A stretch of DNA of 64,000 nt from Carboxylicivirga caseinilyticus (GCA_025499705.1 JAFMVE010000005.1:62001-126000), one strand, 5' to 3'. Shown: positions 8,906 through 18,664, numbered from the stretch's first letter. Notes: a model not told the origin generated them from the letters alone. Translations and numbers: made by a program.

Positions 8906-9985
8906 TTAATGTTCTTCTTCATGTACGGCCATTCCAATGAATAGCGCCGAAAGTAATGTGAAAATGTATGCTTGCAAAGCTGCTACCAGAAGCTCTAACA
9001 TAAACATCATTAACGACATTAAAATTGATACGGGTGCAATCGCAACCGATTTCATAACAAAAATGAGTGAAAATAAACTCAATATAATTATGTGCCCTGC
9101 GGTAATGTTCGCCATCAAACGAATCATTAAGGCAAATGGCTTTGTCAAAATTCCAATAAACTCAATTCCAGAAAGTAGGATTCTAATGGGTACCGGAACA
9201 CCCGGCATCCAAAAAATATGACCCCAATAACTCTTCGTACCATTAATATTTGTAATCAAAAATGTGACTATCGCCAGAAACATTGTTACAGAAATATTTC
9301 CGGTAAGGTTACTCCCTCCTGGGAAAAAAGGAACTAAACCGATTAAATTATTAATCCATATGAAGAAAAAAACGGTTAAAAGATATGGCATATATCTTTC
9401 ATATTTTTCTTTACCAATCTGTGCAATTCCTATATCATCCCGAACAAAAAGTATCAAAGGCTCTAAAAATGATTGAAGACCTTTGGGTGCCTTTGGTTCA
9501 GATCCATACCTTCGTGCAGCCCCAATAAATAGTAATAAAAGAAGAACAGCACTCAAAAACATCGATCCTACATTCTTTGTAATTGAAAAATCCCAGGGTT
9601 TTTCATTTAAAACGTTGTGATCTTCGTCATAGTGAATAGTTCCAGCTTCATCCGTCACATAAATCTTCTCATGGTATAATTTAAAATAATCGTCTCCCTT
9701 CTTAACAACCTTCTCTCCATGATGAAAGGCTGAAGACATGAAAATATTCAGATGACCATTATAAAATACTATAACAGGAAGCGGCATAGAAATATGAACT
9801 TCTTCACCATTGCTTTTTGTAAATGAAATCACATGCCATTCATGAGAATCAGCTATATGATGATCAATCATTACTAAGGGATCGAACACTTCTTCGCTTT
9901 CAGAAGCGTGTTCATCTGATGCATATGTAGTAGATAAGCTAAAAAAAATAGCTATCAGAAGTAAAATCTGTTTTATGTGTCGCAT
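8906..9985 (-). CDS. atpB: F1Fo ATP synthase subunit a with periplasmic N-terminal extension
   Basis: The 359-residue protein is the stator half of the ion channel. The essential Arg is Arg289 in LMIRLMANITAGH, facing the c-ring carboxylate. Compared with the roughly 270-residue E. coli protein it has an extra N-terminus: a signal-like segment (residues 1-22) and about 110 residues with several His and acidic residues before the first core membrane helix (about 138-156). Such an extension is common in Bacteroidota. The core has the usual five to six helices. It is followed by atpE and preceded by a small membrane protein gene. Confidence 0.97.
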   Translation of the reverse strand: MRHIKQILLLIAIFFSLSTTYASDEHASESEEVFDPLVMIDHHIADSHEWHVISFTKSNGEEVHISMPLPVIVFYNGHLNIFMSSAFHHGEKVVKKGDDYFKLYHEKIYVTDEAGTIHYDEDHNVLNEKPWDFSITKNVGSMFLSAVLLLLLFIGAARRYGSEPKAPKGLQSFLEPLILFVRDDIGIAQIGKEKYERYMPYLLTVFFFIWINNLIGLVPFFPGGSNLTGNISVTMFLAIVTFLITNINGTKSYWGHIFWMPGVPVPIRILLSGIEFIGILTKPFALMIRLMANITAGHIIILSLFSLIFVMKSVAIAPVSILMSLMMFMLELLVAALQAYIFTLLSALFIGMAVHEEEH

Positions 9986-10003
9986 TAAACAGTTTTTGGG
10001 TTA

Positions 10004-10390
10004 TTATTTCAATAATTTTACTTTGATGGCAAGGTCAGTTATCATCAATAAGAAATACGTCTTAAAGAACAAAAGTGTTTCCTTTTTGTTTTCTTCGTCC
10101 ATCGGATTTATAAAAATAAATAGAAAGCCTAGGATAAATATAAATTTAAAAAACATTAAAACCAAAATGAAGATAACAAGCTGTTCCGGGTATTTTCTAC
10201 GAAGAAAAATAAAAACAAAATAAAAAAGAAGATAAACTCCTCCGGTAAAAAATGAGGAAATTAATATCTTCTTTTTTTCAATCTGTACATGATTGTTTAT
10301 AAGTAAACTTAACAATATACATAAAGCAACTGCTACAATATAAACAACTGTATACTTTACTATTTTATTAGCCGAGCTATTTTTTCGCAT
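10004..10390 (-). CDS. Small four-helix membrane protein of the atp cluster (subunit I-like position)
   Basis: The 128-residue protein has four hydrophobic segments (about residues 11-30, 43-63, 70-93 and 105-125) and a basic C-terminus. It holds the place where AtpI, a helper of c-ring assembly and magnesium uptake, is found in other operons. The sequence does not clearly show AtpI motifs, so the link rests on position and topology. It overlaps the bactofilin gene by 14 bases and ends 18 bases before atpB, which suggests translational coupling. Confidence 0.75.
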   Translation of the reverse strand: MRKNSSANKIVKYTVVYIVAVALCILLSLLINNHVQIEKKKILISSFFTGGVYLLFYFVFIFLRRKYPEQLVIFILVLMFFKFIFILGFLFIFINPMDEENKKETLLFFKTYFLLMITDLAIKVKLLK

Positions 10391-10760
10391 CCGTTTTTAC
10401 AGAAACTGAAGCTGAAGAATTACCTCCCATATCGCAGGTACCCGTAAAAATTGCTCCCGGTTCAATAGATAACTTCCCTGTTTTTACATCTCCTGTTAGT
10501 TTACTGGAGGCTTTTAAGGATAATAATTCAGCTATTTCTATTTTACCGTCAAAGTTACCATAGATATCGCAGTTTGCACACTTAACGTCACCTTTAACAA
10601 CTCCATTCTGTCCAATCAAAACTCTTCCTTTCGAAACTAAGTTTCCTTCTACAGTGCCATCAATTTTAATATCTCCATTGGTATCAATATCACCTTTTAT
10701 TTTAGTACCTGATCCAATCTGATTTTGCAGCATACTATCTTGTTCTGGTATCTTAGCCAT
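10377..10760 (-). CDS. Bactofilin family (polymer-forming cytoskeletal) protein
   Basis: The 127-residue protein has the bactofilin core of short beta-helix repeats: GTKIKGDIDTNGDIKIDGTVEGNL, then KGRVLIGQNGVVKGDVKCAN and further hydrophobic/Gly repeats to about residue 110. Bactofilins form filaments that place cell-wall or envelope enzymes. The short polar tails on both sides are typical. It is the first gene of the ATP synthase operon, behind a TATATTTG promoter box, an arrangement that recurs in Bacteroidota (from memory). Whether it helps place the ATP synthase is unknown. Confidence 0.92.
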   Translation of the reverse strand: MAKIPEQDSMLQNQIGSGTKIKGDIDTNGDIKIDGTVEGNLVSKGRVLIGQNGVVKGDVKCANCDIYGNFDGKIEIAELLSLKASSKLTGDVKTGKLSIEPGAIFTGTCDMGGNSSASVSVKTDAKK

Positions 10761-10789
10761 TTTTTTACTTCTAATAATTAAACGTTAAA

Positions 10790-10797
10790 CAAATATA
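10790..10797 (-). promoter_or_regulatory. Candidate -7 element (TATATTTG) for bactofilin-atp operon
   Basis: TATATTTG on the minus strand matches TAnnTTTG exactly and lies 29 bases before the bactofilin start. No strong TTTG is seen at -33, although a T-rich run is in place. This is the only good promoter box before the eight-gene cluster. Confidence 0.5.
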
Positions 10798-10825
10798 GAT
10801 AATTTATGAGTAAAAAAAACGAATT

Positions 10826-12646
10826 TTACAGTTCGATGAGCTCCTTTAACTTCTGAAGTTGCCTTTCTTTATTGACTTGTCTTAGGTTACGGGCAGTATT
10901 AGTATAATAAGTATGAGTCGAAATAAATTCATACTGCTTTTTATTCCACTCATCAAGATCCATCTTGCCGTTATAAACATTCAGTTCACGGTAAAGGCTC
11001 TCTGAAACAGGTATAAAGTCAGCTCTGCCAAGGTAGTCCAAATCAGCATCCTTCATAATTTTCTCCATAAAGTTTCTTGGTTTCTTACCAACACGGGTTA
11101 CATCAATTAATTCAACTACTTGTTGTACCTGGTAATCCTTATAATTATACTTTGGAAGAATCTCTTTTGCAAAGGTTATACTGTTTTCTTCATGATTTTC
11201 ATATTCAAAAATAAACCCTACATCATGCAATAATGCAGCTGTTTTTAATAATAGCAAGTCTTCATCTGTTACATTCTCACCTCTCGCTATTATTTCTATT
11301 TGGGTTAACACATCCTGTGTGTGGGCCTTATTATGATAGTGCAACTCATCCAGTAATTCTGTTTCCAGTTTATTTAAAATGTATTCTTCTAAATCACCAA
11401 ATCGAATATGCTGAAGTTTAATAAAGAACTTCTTGTTTGCCACAACTCCTTCATCATCATCCGAAAGTTCAGGTTTGATCCTTCTCACATAATACATATC
11501 TGTCTCCCCTTTATATTTGATAGGCATTTTGCCCCTATACTCACAAATAAAAAACTCTTTAACTAATTGATAAGTTATACCTGTAATATTAATCATTCCG
11601 GCTGTACCAGAGCTCTCCATCCTGGATGCAATATTAACTGTATCTCCCCAGATGTCGAAAGAAACATTTTTACGTCCAATCTCACCAGATATAACAGGTC
11701 CGGTGTGAATACCCACCCGTAACTCCCAAAAACCATATTCTCCCGTGTGCTTCTTCTTGCTTTCCTCCATATACCATTGCATCTCCAATCCAGCCAGAAC
11801 TACTTCAATAGGATTTGTTCGGTTTTTATTTGGTAACCCACCAGCACACATGTAGGCATCACCAATTGTTTTGATTTTTTCGATGTGATATTTTTCTACG
11901 ACCTCATCAAAATAGATAAAAAACCGATCCAGTTCATCAATCAGTTTTTCAGGATTAATATGCTCAACAATCCTTGTAAACCCCTGTATATCGGCAAATA
12001 AAACAGTAACTTTTTGATATTTTCTAGATCGAACTCTTCCTTGTGATTTAACAGCGTTAGCCAATTCTCCACTCTTATCCTCACCGGCTTTAAATTTCAT
12101 CCGGTATTCCTTCTTTAACTTTAGTTCTACCTGCCTGGTTGCTCGTTGTAGTTTCTGCTTATAAAAAAGAACCATTATTATAAAACCAATTATAGATATA
12201 AAACCAATAACTGAGTAACCGATAACGGTTTTAGTCAAGAAGGAATTTTTAATTTTGATATGAAACTCATACTCATCTCCATCTGACGCCTGAATCTGAA
12301 ATACATACTGACCATCAGGCAGATTAAAATATGCTTGCCCGTGCCTTTCACCCCACTCTGTCCAATCAAGGTCAAATGGCACCAATCTATATCGAATTAA
12401 AACCCAATCTTCATAATTCTCTTCCAAATAAAATGAAAACGAGTTGCCTTCAATAGGAATAATGCTATCGCACTCCTGAGTAAAAACAAATTTCTGGGAT
12501 TCACCCTCTAAATGAATTTTTAATTCATTGTCTTTATTTGCTTGGTTAGAAACTGATGATGAGGCATTAGTTTGAATTAACAGAAACAATCCGAGGAAAT
12601 AATAAAAATAACACTTATTTATACTTTGCACTCTATTGAACACCAT
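10826..12646 (-). CDS. Membrane adenylate cyclase (class III) fused to C-terminal HD domain
   Basis: The 606-residue protein begins with a signal-like helix and a periplasmic domain (about 40-137) resembling the Y_Y_Y fold (RYRLVPFDLDW... LPDGQYVFQIQASD). A membrane helix (about 140-162) and a coiled linker follow. The cyclase domain (about 210-370) holds metal ligands Asp219 (FADIQGF) and Asp263 (IGDAYM) and catalytic Asn338 and Arg342. Lys259 and Asp331 are the adenine-selecting residues, so cAMP is predicted. Residues about 430-580 form an HD domain with His438, His442 and the His474-Asp475 dyad, which could hydrolyse a cyclic nucleotide or sense. It has its own TACTTTTG box and faces the uspA gene. 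Confidence 0.88.
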   Translation of the reverse strand: MVFNRVQSINKCYFYYFLGLFLLIQTNASSSVSNQANKDNELKIHLEGESQKFVFTQECDSIIPIEGNSFSFYLEENYEDWVLIRYRLVPFDLDWTEWGERHGQAYFNLPDGQYVFQIQASDGDEYEFHIKIKNSFLTKTVIGYSVIGFISIIGFIIMVLFYKQKLQRATRQVELKLKKEYRMKFKAGEDKSGELANAVKSQGRVRSRKYQKVTVLFADIQGFTRIVEHINPEKLIDELDRFFIYFDEVVEKYHIEKIKTIGDAYMCAGGLPNKNRTNPIEVVLAGLEMQWYMEESKKKHTGEYGFWELRVGIHTGPVISGEIGRKNVSFDIWGDTVNIASRMESSGTAGMINITGITYQLVKEFFICEYRGKMPIKYKGETDMYYVRRIKPELSDDDEGVVANKKFFIKLQHIRFGDLEEYILNKLETELLDELHYHNKAHTQDVLTQIEIIARGENVTDEDLLLLKTAALLHDVGFIFEYENHEENSITFAKEILPKYNYKDYQVQQVVELIDVTRVGKKPRNFMEKIMKDADLDYLGRADFIPVSESLYRELNVYNGKMDLDEWNKKQYEFISTHTYYTNTARNLRQVNKERQLQKLKELIEL

Positions 12647-12690
12647 TAACTTAAATAAACAGATTAAGTTCCTCTACTTGCTATTAAAAT

Positions 12691-12698
12691 CAAAAGTA
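12691..12698 (-). promoter_or_regulatory. Candidate -7 element (TACTTTTG) for the cyclase-HD gene
   Basis: TACTTTTG on the minus strand fits TAnnTTTG and lies 44 bases before the cyclase start. It is in the divergent gap with the uspA gene. No clear -33 element is seen. Confidence 0.45.
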
Positions 12699-12741
12699 CT
12701 ATATTTATTCCTGAATTGCAGAACATTCATCACACGTTTTT

Positions 12742-13575
12742 ATGGAGACATCAAAAAACACAATTCTTATTCCATTCGACTTTACTGAAGTTGCAGATAT
12801 TGCCGTGCAACATGCAATTAAAGTAAGTAAGAAGCTGGATGCAGACATCCTTCTGTTACATATTGTAAAGAAAGATACATTAATTGCTGAACAAGAAAAG
12901 CAATTGAAGGAAAGTGCAGAAAAAATTAGTTCTAAGTGGGGTACACTACCAAAAACATTGGTAAAAGAAGGAACCATCTTTAAAACCATTAATGAAGTAG
13001 TTGAAGATTTAAATTGCATTCTTGTTGTCATGGGAACACATGGAATGAAGGGACTTCAAAAACTTACAGGAAGTTGGGCACTAAAAGTAATTGTTGGTTC
13101 TCAGGTGCCATATCTTGTTGTTCAGACTCCTCCTAAGCATGATGAATATGCTAAAGTTGTATTCCCGGTTGATTACAAAACCGAGAACAAAGAAAAGTTG
13201 AAATGGGTTGATTTCATCAATAAGATGTTTAACTCTAAGACTTTTATTTATGCAAATGCTTCCAAAGAAGGTATCTTAGACAGCAGAACCAAAGCAAATG
13301 TGGTTTTCTCAAAACGTTTTATGGAGGAAAAAGAAATTGATTATGAATTAGTTCTCTCTGAAGGAGAATCATCTTTTTCTCAGGAAACCATTCAATATGC
13401 CGAGAAAATTGAAGCTGATATGGTACTAATCATGACCACAAGAGATATCTCTTTCCATGATTACGTACTTGGTGCATACGAACAATATATTATTGCCAAC
13501 AATGCACAAATTCCAGTGTTGGTTATCAATCCACGTACCGACTTAATGAAATATGGTTATGGAGGTTTTGGCTGA
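12742..13575 (+). CDS. Tandem universal stress protein (UspA family)
   Basis: The 277-residue protein has two Usp-like halves (about 1-140 and 145-277). The first begins ILIPFDFTEVADIAVQHAIKVSKKLDADILLLHIV and ends VMGTHGMKGLQKLTGS, close to the ATP-binding pattern G2XG9XG(S/T) of ATP-type Usp proteins. The second half keeps the fold (KVVFPVDYKTENKEK) but lacks that motif, so at most one ATP site is likely. These proteins respond to starvation or low oxygen. It is monocistronic: a strong terminator follows and the cyclase gene diverges upstream. Confidence 0.88.
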   Translation: METSKNTILIPFDFTEVADIAVQHAIKVSKKLDADILLLHIVKKDTLIAEQEKQLKESAEKISSKWGTLPKTLVKEGTIFKTINEVVEDLNCILVVMGTHGMKGLQKLTGSWALKVIVGSQVPYLVVQTPPKHDEYAKVVFPVDYKTENKEKLKWVDFINKMFNSKTFIYANASKEGILDSRTKANVVFSKRFMEEKEIDYELVLSEGESSFSQETIQYAEKIEADMVLIMTTRDISFHDYVLGAYEQYIIANNAQIPVLVINPRTDLMKYGYGGFG

Positions 13576-13597
13576 TAAGACAAAATATAGGATATTG

Positions 13598-13633
13598 AAC
13601 AGGCGGCTAAATATTAGTCGCCTGTTTATTTTT
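13598..13633 (+). terminator. Intrinsic terminator after uspA-like gene
   Basis: AACAGGCGGCTAA (13598-13610) pairs with TTAGTCGCCTGTT (13614-13626) with one G-T pair and a three-base loop. A T-rich tail follows. It separates the stress gene from rdgB. Confidence 0.85.
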
Positions 13634-13691
13634 ATCCAAAAAATAAAATAGTTTTACCACTTTAACCGTTATTCATCTATAATAAATAATA

Positions 13692-14267
13692 ATGGAATTA
13701 GTTTTTGCCACAAATAACGTTAACAAATTAAAGGAAATACAAGCATCTATAGGCTCAGGCATCATTTTAAAAAGTTTAAGTGATATTTTGTGTTTCGATG
13801 ATATACCGGAAACCAGCGACACCTTAGAGGGAAATGCACGACAAAAAGCCGAATATATTTATTCTAAATACGGTGTAAACTGTTTTGCAGATGATACAGG
13901 GCTAGAGATAGAAGCTCTAAATGGAGAACCAGGTGTTTATTCAGCTCGATTTGCAGGTCCTCAAAGAAATGCAGAAGACAACATGGAGAAGGTTCTTGAA
14001 TTATTAAGTACTGAAACAAACCGAAATGCCAGATTCAGAACTGTCATCTCATTAATAATTGATGGCAAAGAATATCAATTTGATGGAATTGTGGAGGGCA
14101 TAATCCTTAATGAAAAAAAGGGTGCCGAAGGGTTTGGCTATGACCCAATCTTTCAACCCATCGAACATAACAAGTCATTTGCAGAAATGTCACTTTCGGA
14201 GAAAAACAAAATAAGCCATAGAGCAAGAGCTATTCAAAAATTAGTTGAATTTCTTAAGAAGGGATAA
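13692..14267 (+). CDS. rdgB: Non-canonical purine NTP pyrophosphatase (RdgB/HAM1)
   Basis: The 191-residue protein removes ITP, dITP and XTP from the nucleotide pool, preventing their use in DNA and RNA. Family blocks are all present: ATNNVNKLKEI at the start (phosphate contact), FADDTGLEIEALNGEPGVYSARFAG with the catalytic acidic pair, GFGYDPIF, and SHRARA near the end. Length is normal. Its stop TAA shares an A with the next ATG (TAATG), so the YfhO-like gene is probably translated by coupling. Confidence 0.96.
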   Translation: MELVFATNNVNKLKEIQASIGSGIILKSLSDILCFDDIPETSDTLEGNARQKAEYIYSKYGVNCFADDTGLEIEALNGEPGVYSARFAGPQRNAEDNMEKVLELLSTETNRNARFRTVISLIIDGKEYQFDGIVEGIILNEKKGAEGFGYDPIFQPIEHNKSFAEMSLSEKNKISHRARAIQKLVEFLKKG

Positions 14268-16243
14268 TGATTACTAAGTTTCTTAGACATCCATATTCAA
14301 TCCTGTCAATATTCGTAATCCTAACTTATTGGCCTATTAGTTTTCTTTTGGCTACGCCGAAGTGGGATGCTCTAAACATTACCATTCCATGGAGACACTT
14401 TATTGGATATTGTCTGCAAAATGGGGAATTACCTTTATGGTATCCTTATCAATTCTTAGGGTTTGGACAATATATTGATAATCAAAGTTGGTATTGGCCT
14501 ACATGGATTTTAGGGGCATTTGGTTACACTAACCTAACCTTTCATCTTGAATTCATTCTACATTTGATGATTGGTAGCTGGGGTTTTTATACACTATTGC
14601 GATATCTAAAGATTACAAGTAATACAGCCATTTTGTACTCTTGTATATATATTGCATCTGGTTTTTACATTGGGAATGCGCAACATTTTGGCTGGATAGT
14701 AAGTGGAATTTGGATCCCAATTGTTTTAACTCAATTCTTAAAATATATAAAAACCTTAGAATGGCGTTATTTGATAACCACTTCTTTATCTCTTTATCTC
14801 TTAATATCAGGAGGCTACTGGGGATTTACAATAACCACATATTATATTCTAATAATTATTTGGACAATAAACTTTATTAAACATAAAGATAAGAAGAAAT
14901 TATTTAGTCGATCACTGATACTAATTGTGCTAAATATAATTTCAAGCGGTGTGGTCTTGATTTCGATATATGATTCAATCAATCTTATTCATAGATCTAA
15001 TACAAATCTTATATCAACTACAGTTGGATCATTTTATCCTATAGATTTATTAACTTTACTTAATCCGATATCAACATATAATACATCAGATAATTTCTGG
15101 AAAGGAGATATTGCTCTAATAAATATTTACATTGGTTATATCAACGTTGTCTTACTGATAATATCTTTCTGGAAGCCTGTACGTTCAATTAATAAATATA
15201 AGTATTTATTGGGTATATCATTATTCTTCCTTATTCTTTCAATGGGAGAGACATTTCCTCTTAGGAAGTTTTTCACTGAATATATACCTCTTTTCGATTA
15301 CTTTAGGTTTCCTTCTCTTTTTAGATATTTTGCAATAAGTACATTGTTAATCTACCTTGCAGTTATATATAACAATTTCGAGTGTTATGTACATCTTTTT
15401 AAGAAAGCAATTATAATGTCATCTATAACATTCACTCTCGCAATTTTTGTATTAGTGGCTTTTAATTGGGGTACAATAATAAAAATTGAAGTTATAAAAC
15501 CTAGTCAAATATCAAGATCGATTTTAACAATAATACAATTATCCATTTTCATTATAGCCAACTTATCAATCATCATTCTATTAAAATATTATAAACCAAA
15601 TTCGTTCGTTCATTATATTTTTATTGCTGAAATTTTTATTACCTCCCAACTAATGCTACCGCATACTGTTGTTGATAGAGGAATCTCACCACTATCTATT
15701 TATGATTCAATAAAATTATGCGATTCAGTAAATAACACAAACGATAAAACTTTAAAAGAATTAAACAAGATTAGTCACGACTTATTTAAATTTGGCAGGA
15801 ACTTCTCCACCTATTCAAAATCCGTCTCTTATGATGGATATACACCATATCAATATAACGAATGGTTAAAATTAGAAGAAAGTCCAATGCTTGATTCGAT
15901 TATTAATAGGCCATTATCTTATTTAGAAATTTCTGATTCGGAAGTTAATTTAATTCAATCCTCTCCAAACTTTTATAAGTTTGAAGTTTATACAGATACA
16001 GTTAATGTTGTACACTTTTCACAGAATTATCATCCAGGTTGGACTTGTAAAATTAATAATAAGCTATCTAAAATAAAGAAAGACAACATAAGCCTAATGT
16101 CTGTTGAAATTGAACCTGGCAGAAACACAATCACATTTCAGTTTACTAGAAAAATTATCTCATATTCTTTTATTATATCCTTAATTTCATTTTTAATTCA
16201 AGGTATCTTATGGATTACATTAATAAACCGATGCGAAAAATAA
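14267..16243 (+). CDS. YfhO-like polytopic membrane protein
   Basis: The 658-residue protein has about a dozen hydrophobic segments between residues 10 and 460 and a short one at the end. Early residues KWDALNITIPWRHFIGYCLQNGELPLWYPYQFLGFG are typical of YfhO/GT-C proteins, where an Asp in the first loop is thought to bind a lipid-linked sugar. The C-terminal periplasmic part (HFSQNYHPGWTCKINN... VEIEPGRNTITFQF) matches the end of YfhO family members. A glycosyltransferase acting on an undecaprenyl- or polyprenyl-linked sugar is likely but unproven. The gene is visibly richer in A+T than its neighbours. It overlaps rdgB and the porZ start. Confidence 0.8.
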   Translation: MITKFLRHPYSILSIFVILTYWPISFLLATPKWDALNITIPWRHFIGYCLQNGELPLWYPYQFLGFGQYIDNQSWYWPTWILGAFGYTNLTFHLEFILHLMIGSWGFYTLLRYLKITSNTAILYSCIYIASGFYIGNAQHFGWIVSGIWIPIVLTQFLKYIKTLEWRYLITTSLSLYLLISGGYWGFTITTYYILIIIWTINFIKHKDKKKLFSRSLILIVLNIISSGVVLISIYDSINLIHRSNTNLISTTVGSFYPIDLLTLLNPISTYNTSDNFWKGDIALINIYIGYINVVLLIISFWKPVRSINKYKYLLGISLFFLILSMGETFPLRKFFTEYIPLFDYFRFPSLFRYFAISTLLIYLAVIYNNFECYVHLFKKAIIMSSITFTLAIFVLVAFNWGTIIKIEVIKPSQISRSILTIIQLSIFIIANLSIIILLKYYKPNSFVHYIFIAEIFITSQLMLPHTVVDRGISPLSIYDSIKLCDSVNNTNDKTLKELNKISHDLFKFGRNFSTYSKSVSYDGYTPYQYNEWLKLEESPMLDSIINRPLSYLEISDSEVNLIQSSPNFYKFEVYTDTVNVVHFSQNYHPGWTCKINNKLSKIKKDNISLMSVEIEPGRNTITFQFTRKIISYSFIISLISFLIQGILWITLINRCEK

Positions 16244-18570
16244 TTATCACATATTTTTTCATCTTCATAGTGACTAACATTAAAGCACAATCATGGACTA
16301 ACCATCAGCCAATGATTGAAGCAAATAGTATAACTACAGACTATGAAAAAATATATGTTGGAACTAAATTTGGAATGTTTTCATATGATTTAAACACTGA
16401 ACAGATTCAAACCTATAATAAAGGATTGCCTTTATCAGATAGCGAAATCTCGATAGTTAAATACTCCGCAAATAACGATCTTATATTTATAGGATATAAT
16501 AATGCCAATATTGATATAATATCTAACAATAACATTACCAATATAAACGACATATTAACTAGTAATATACAAGGGGAAAAAATTATTTACAATGTTGAAT
16601 TTTTGGATCAGTTTGCTTATGTATCTACAAATATAGGTATTGTGAAAATTAATGTTGAGCGGTTAGAAGTTGCAGAAACCTATCCTCTTTCAAATAATAA
16701 TAATATTATAAAAGTTTTCGATGTAGCCTTTCTAAACAACTATATTTATGCAGCGACATCAAATGGGATTTATTGCGCTAATATGGATGAATCTAATTTA
16801 ATCAACGGTGACAAATGGAAACTCATCCTACCAACTTCATCATCGAATAACTATTTCAATAATATAGAATGTGTAAATGATGATTTTGTAATAACAAATG
16901 AATATTCATCTGTTTATTCAGACAAAAGTTTTACAATAAGTTCCACATTAGAGATCAACTCTTTCAAACATGACTTCAATTACATTTCTAATATATTGTT
17001 TACAGACCATCTATATATATTCTCCGACCTAGGAATAGCAACATATAACGAGAATTATGCTTTAGATAATCTAAAAAATAGTTATTTGGGAGTTAACATT
17101 TCTAGCAATAACATTTCACCAACATCTTTAATTAGGCATAATCAAATAAATTACATAGCGGATTCTAAACACGGACTAATAATCGATGATCAAACCGATT
17201 ATAAAGTACACCTTAACAGACCTATAAATGAAAATGCATCTAAACTAACTTTTAACAATGAATTACAAGTAGTAACCGGCTCATTTGAAGGAAATACCCT
17301 TAATCCCCCAATTGTACATAAATACATCACTTCTACATGGGAATCAATTAATTACTCTAAAATACTTAATCAATCTTTTTACAATATCATAAAAGGTAAT
17401 GAATCAAATGAAAAATCTTATTACGCTACTTGGGGATGGGGTATAATTGAAACTTCAAATTCTGATACCATACTATTTAATAATAAAAATAGTCCTTTGA
17501 CAAAATACCAAAATTATAGGATTTGGACTACAGGTATTAGTACAGATAATTACGGCAACTTATGGATTGCAAATTCAATGGCGGATCAACCAATTTTGAT
17601 CAAGTCAATAGATAATAATTGGTTTTTGGCTGACTACCCTGGAATAATAAATACGAGCACATCTGGATCAAATGAATTTATCACTGATTTATTTATTGAT
17701 AGTAATCAGATAGTTTGGGTTGTTATATCCCACAATGGACTTTTTGTTGTTAATACAAATAGCACACCCACAGACTTTTCTGATGACAAATACAGAGGAC
17801 CTAAATCATTAAGCGCTGACAAAAACACTCGAAATGCAGGCCAACTAAAGATATGGGATGAATCACTAAATGTGATAACAAATAATGTCTATTGTATAAC
17901 AGAAGATAAAAATGGATACATCTGGCTTGGAACAGACAATGGTGTTGTAGTATATTATCGACCTTGGGCAATATTTACTGATGATTATCCTATTGCCAGT
18001 AGAATAAAAATCCCCAGAAATGATGGAAGTAATTTAGCTGACTACCTTTTAGAGAATGAAAATATTACGTGCATAACCGTTGATGGAGCCAACCGCAAAT
18101 GGATAGGAACTCAAAATTCAGGTCTTTTTCTGGTTTCCGATGATGGGATAACCTCTTATGAGACATTTAATATTGACAATTCACCACTCCCATCAAACTA
18201 TATTAATGATGTTGCCATTGACCCAAACTCAGGAGAAGTTTTCATCGCAACCAGCAAAGGAATTGTTTCATATAAAGGAAAAGCAACTGAAGGACACGAA
18301 GATTTAAATACAATTTATGCTTATCCTAATCCTGTAAGAGAAGATTTTTCTGGTGAGATTACTATAACCGGATTAGTAAAAGATAGTAATGTAAAAATAA
18401 CAACTGCCAGTGGCAAGCTCGTATTCGAAACACGATCCTTAGGTGGTAAAGCATACTGGAATGGAAGAAATTTAAGTGGAGAAAAAGTTAAATCTGGTGT
18501 TTATATAGCTTATATATCTTCAGAAGATGGCTCTGAAGTGCAGACGACAAAAATATTGATAGTTCGGTAA
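16231..18570 (+). CDS. porZ: PorZ-like beta-propeller protein of the type IX secretion system
   Basis: I chose the ATG at 16231 (MRKIIITYFFIFIVTNIKAQ), which gives a clean signal peptide; an in-frame ATG at 16210 adds seven residues. The 779-residue product has two-component-regulator-type propeller repeats such as YVGTKFGMFSYD, GYNNANIDII, YIWLGTDNGVVVY and KWIGTQNSGLF. It ends with a T9SS type A sorting domain from about residue 690 (AYPNPV... SGKLVFETR... SGVYIAYI). The opening and the length close to 776 fit PorZ, which sits on the surface and helps attach A-LPS to T9SS cargo. It overlaps the YfhO-like gene by 13 bases. Codon use is strongly A+T rich. Confidence 0.82.
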   Translation: MRKIIITYFFIFIVTNIKAQSWTNHQPMIEANSITTDYEKIYVGTKFGMFSYDLNTEQIQTYNKGLPLSDSEISIVKYSANNDLIFIGYNNANIDIISNNNITNINDILTSNIQGEKIIYNVEFLDQFAYVSTNIGIVKINVERLEVAETYPLSNNNNIIKVFDVAFLNNYIYAATSNGIYCANMDESNLINGDKWKLILPTSSSNNYFNNIECVNDDFVITNEYSSVYSDKSFTISSTLEINSFKHDFNYISNILFTDHLYIFSDLGIATYNENYALDNLKNSYLGVNISSNNISPTSLIRHNQINYIADSKHGLIIDDQTDYKVHLNRPINENASKLTFNNELQVVTGSFEGNTLNPPIVHKYITSTWESINYSKILNQSFYNIIKGNESNEKSYYATWGWGIIETSNSDTILFNNKNSPLTKYQNYRIWTTGISTDNYGNLWIANSMADQPILIKSIDNNWFLADYPGIINTSTSGSNEFITDLFIDSNQIVWVVISHNGLFVVNTNSTPTDFSDDKYRGPKSLSADKNTRNAGQLKIWDESLNVITNNVYCITEDKNGYIWLGTDNGVVVYYRPWAIFTDDYPIASRIKIPRNDGSNLADYLLENENITCITVDGANRKWIGTQNSGLFLVSDDGITSYETFNIDNSPLPSNYINDVAIDPNSGEVFIATSKGIVSYKGKATEGHEDLNTIYAYPNPVREDFSGEITITGLVKDSNVKITTASGKLVFETRSLGGKAYWNGRNLSGEKVKSGVYIAYISSEDGSEVQTTKILIVR

Positions 18571-18664
18571 TTTTAGTTTTTACGTATTTGTTTGGCTATA
18601 TTCCGCAGCTCTTATAGATTTGTAAGAAATCAACAGAGGTCGGATTATTGATTATTATAGCTAA

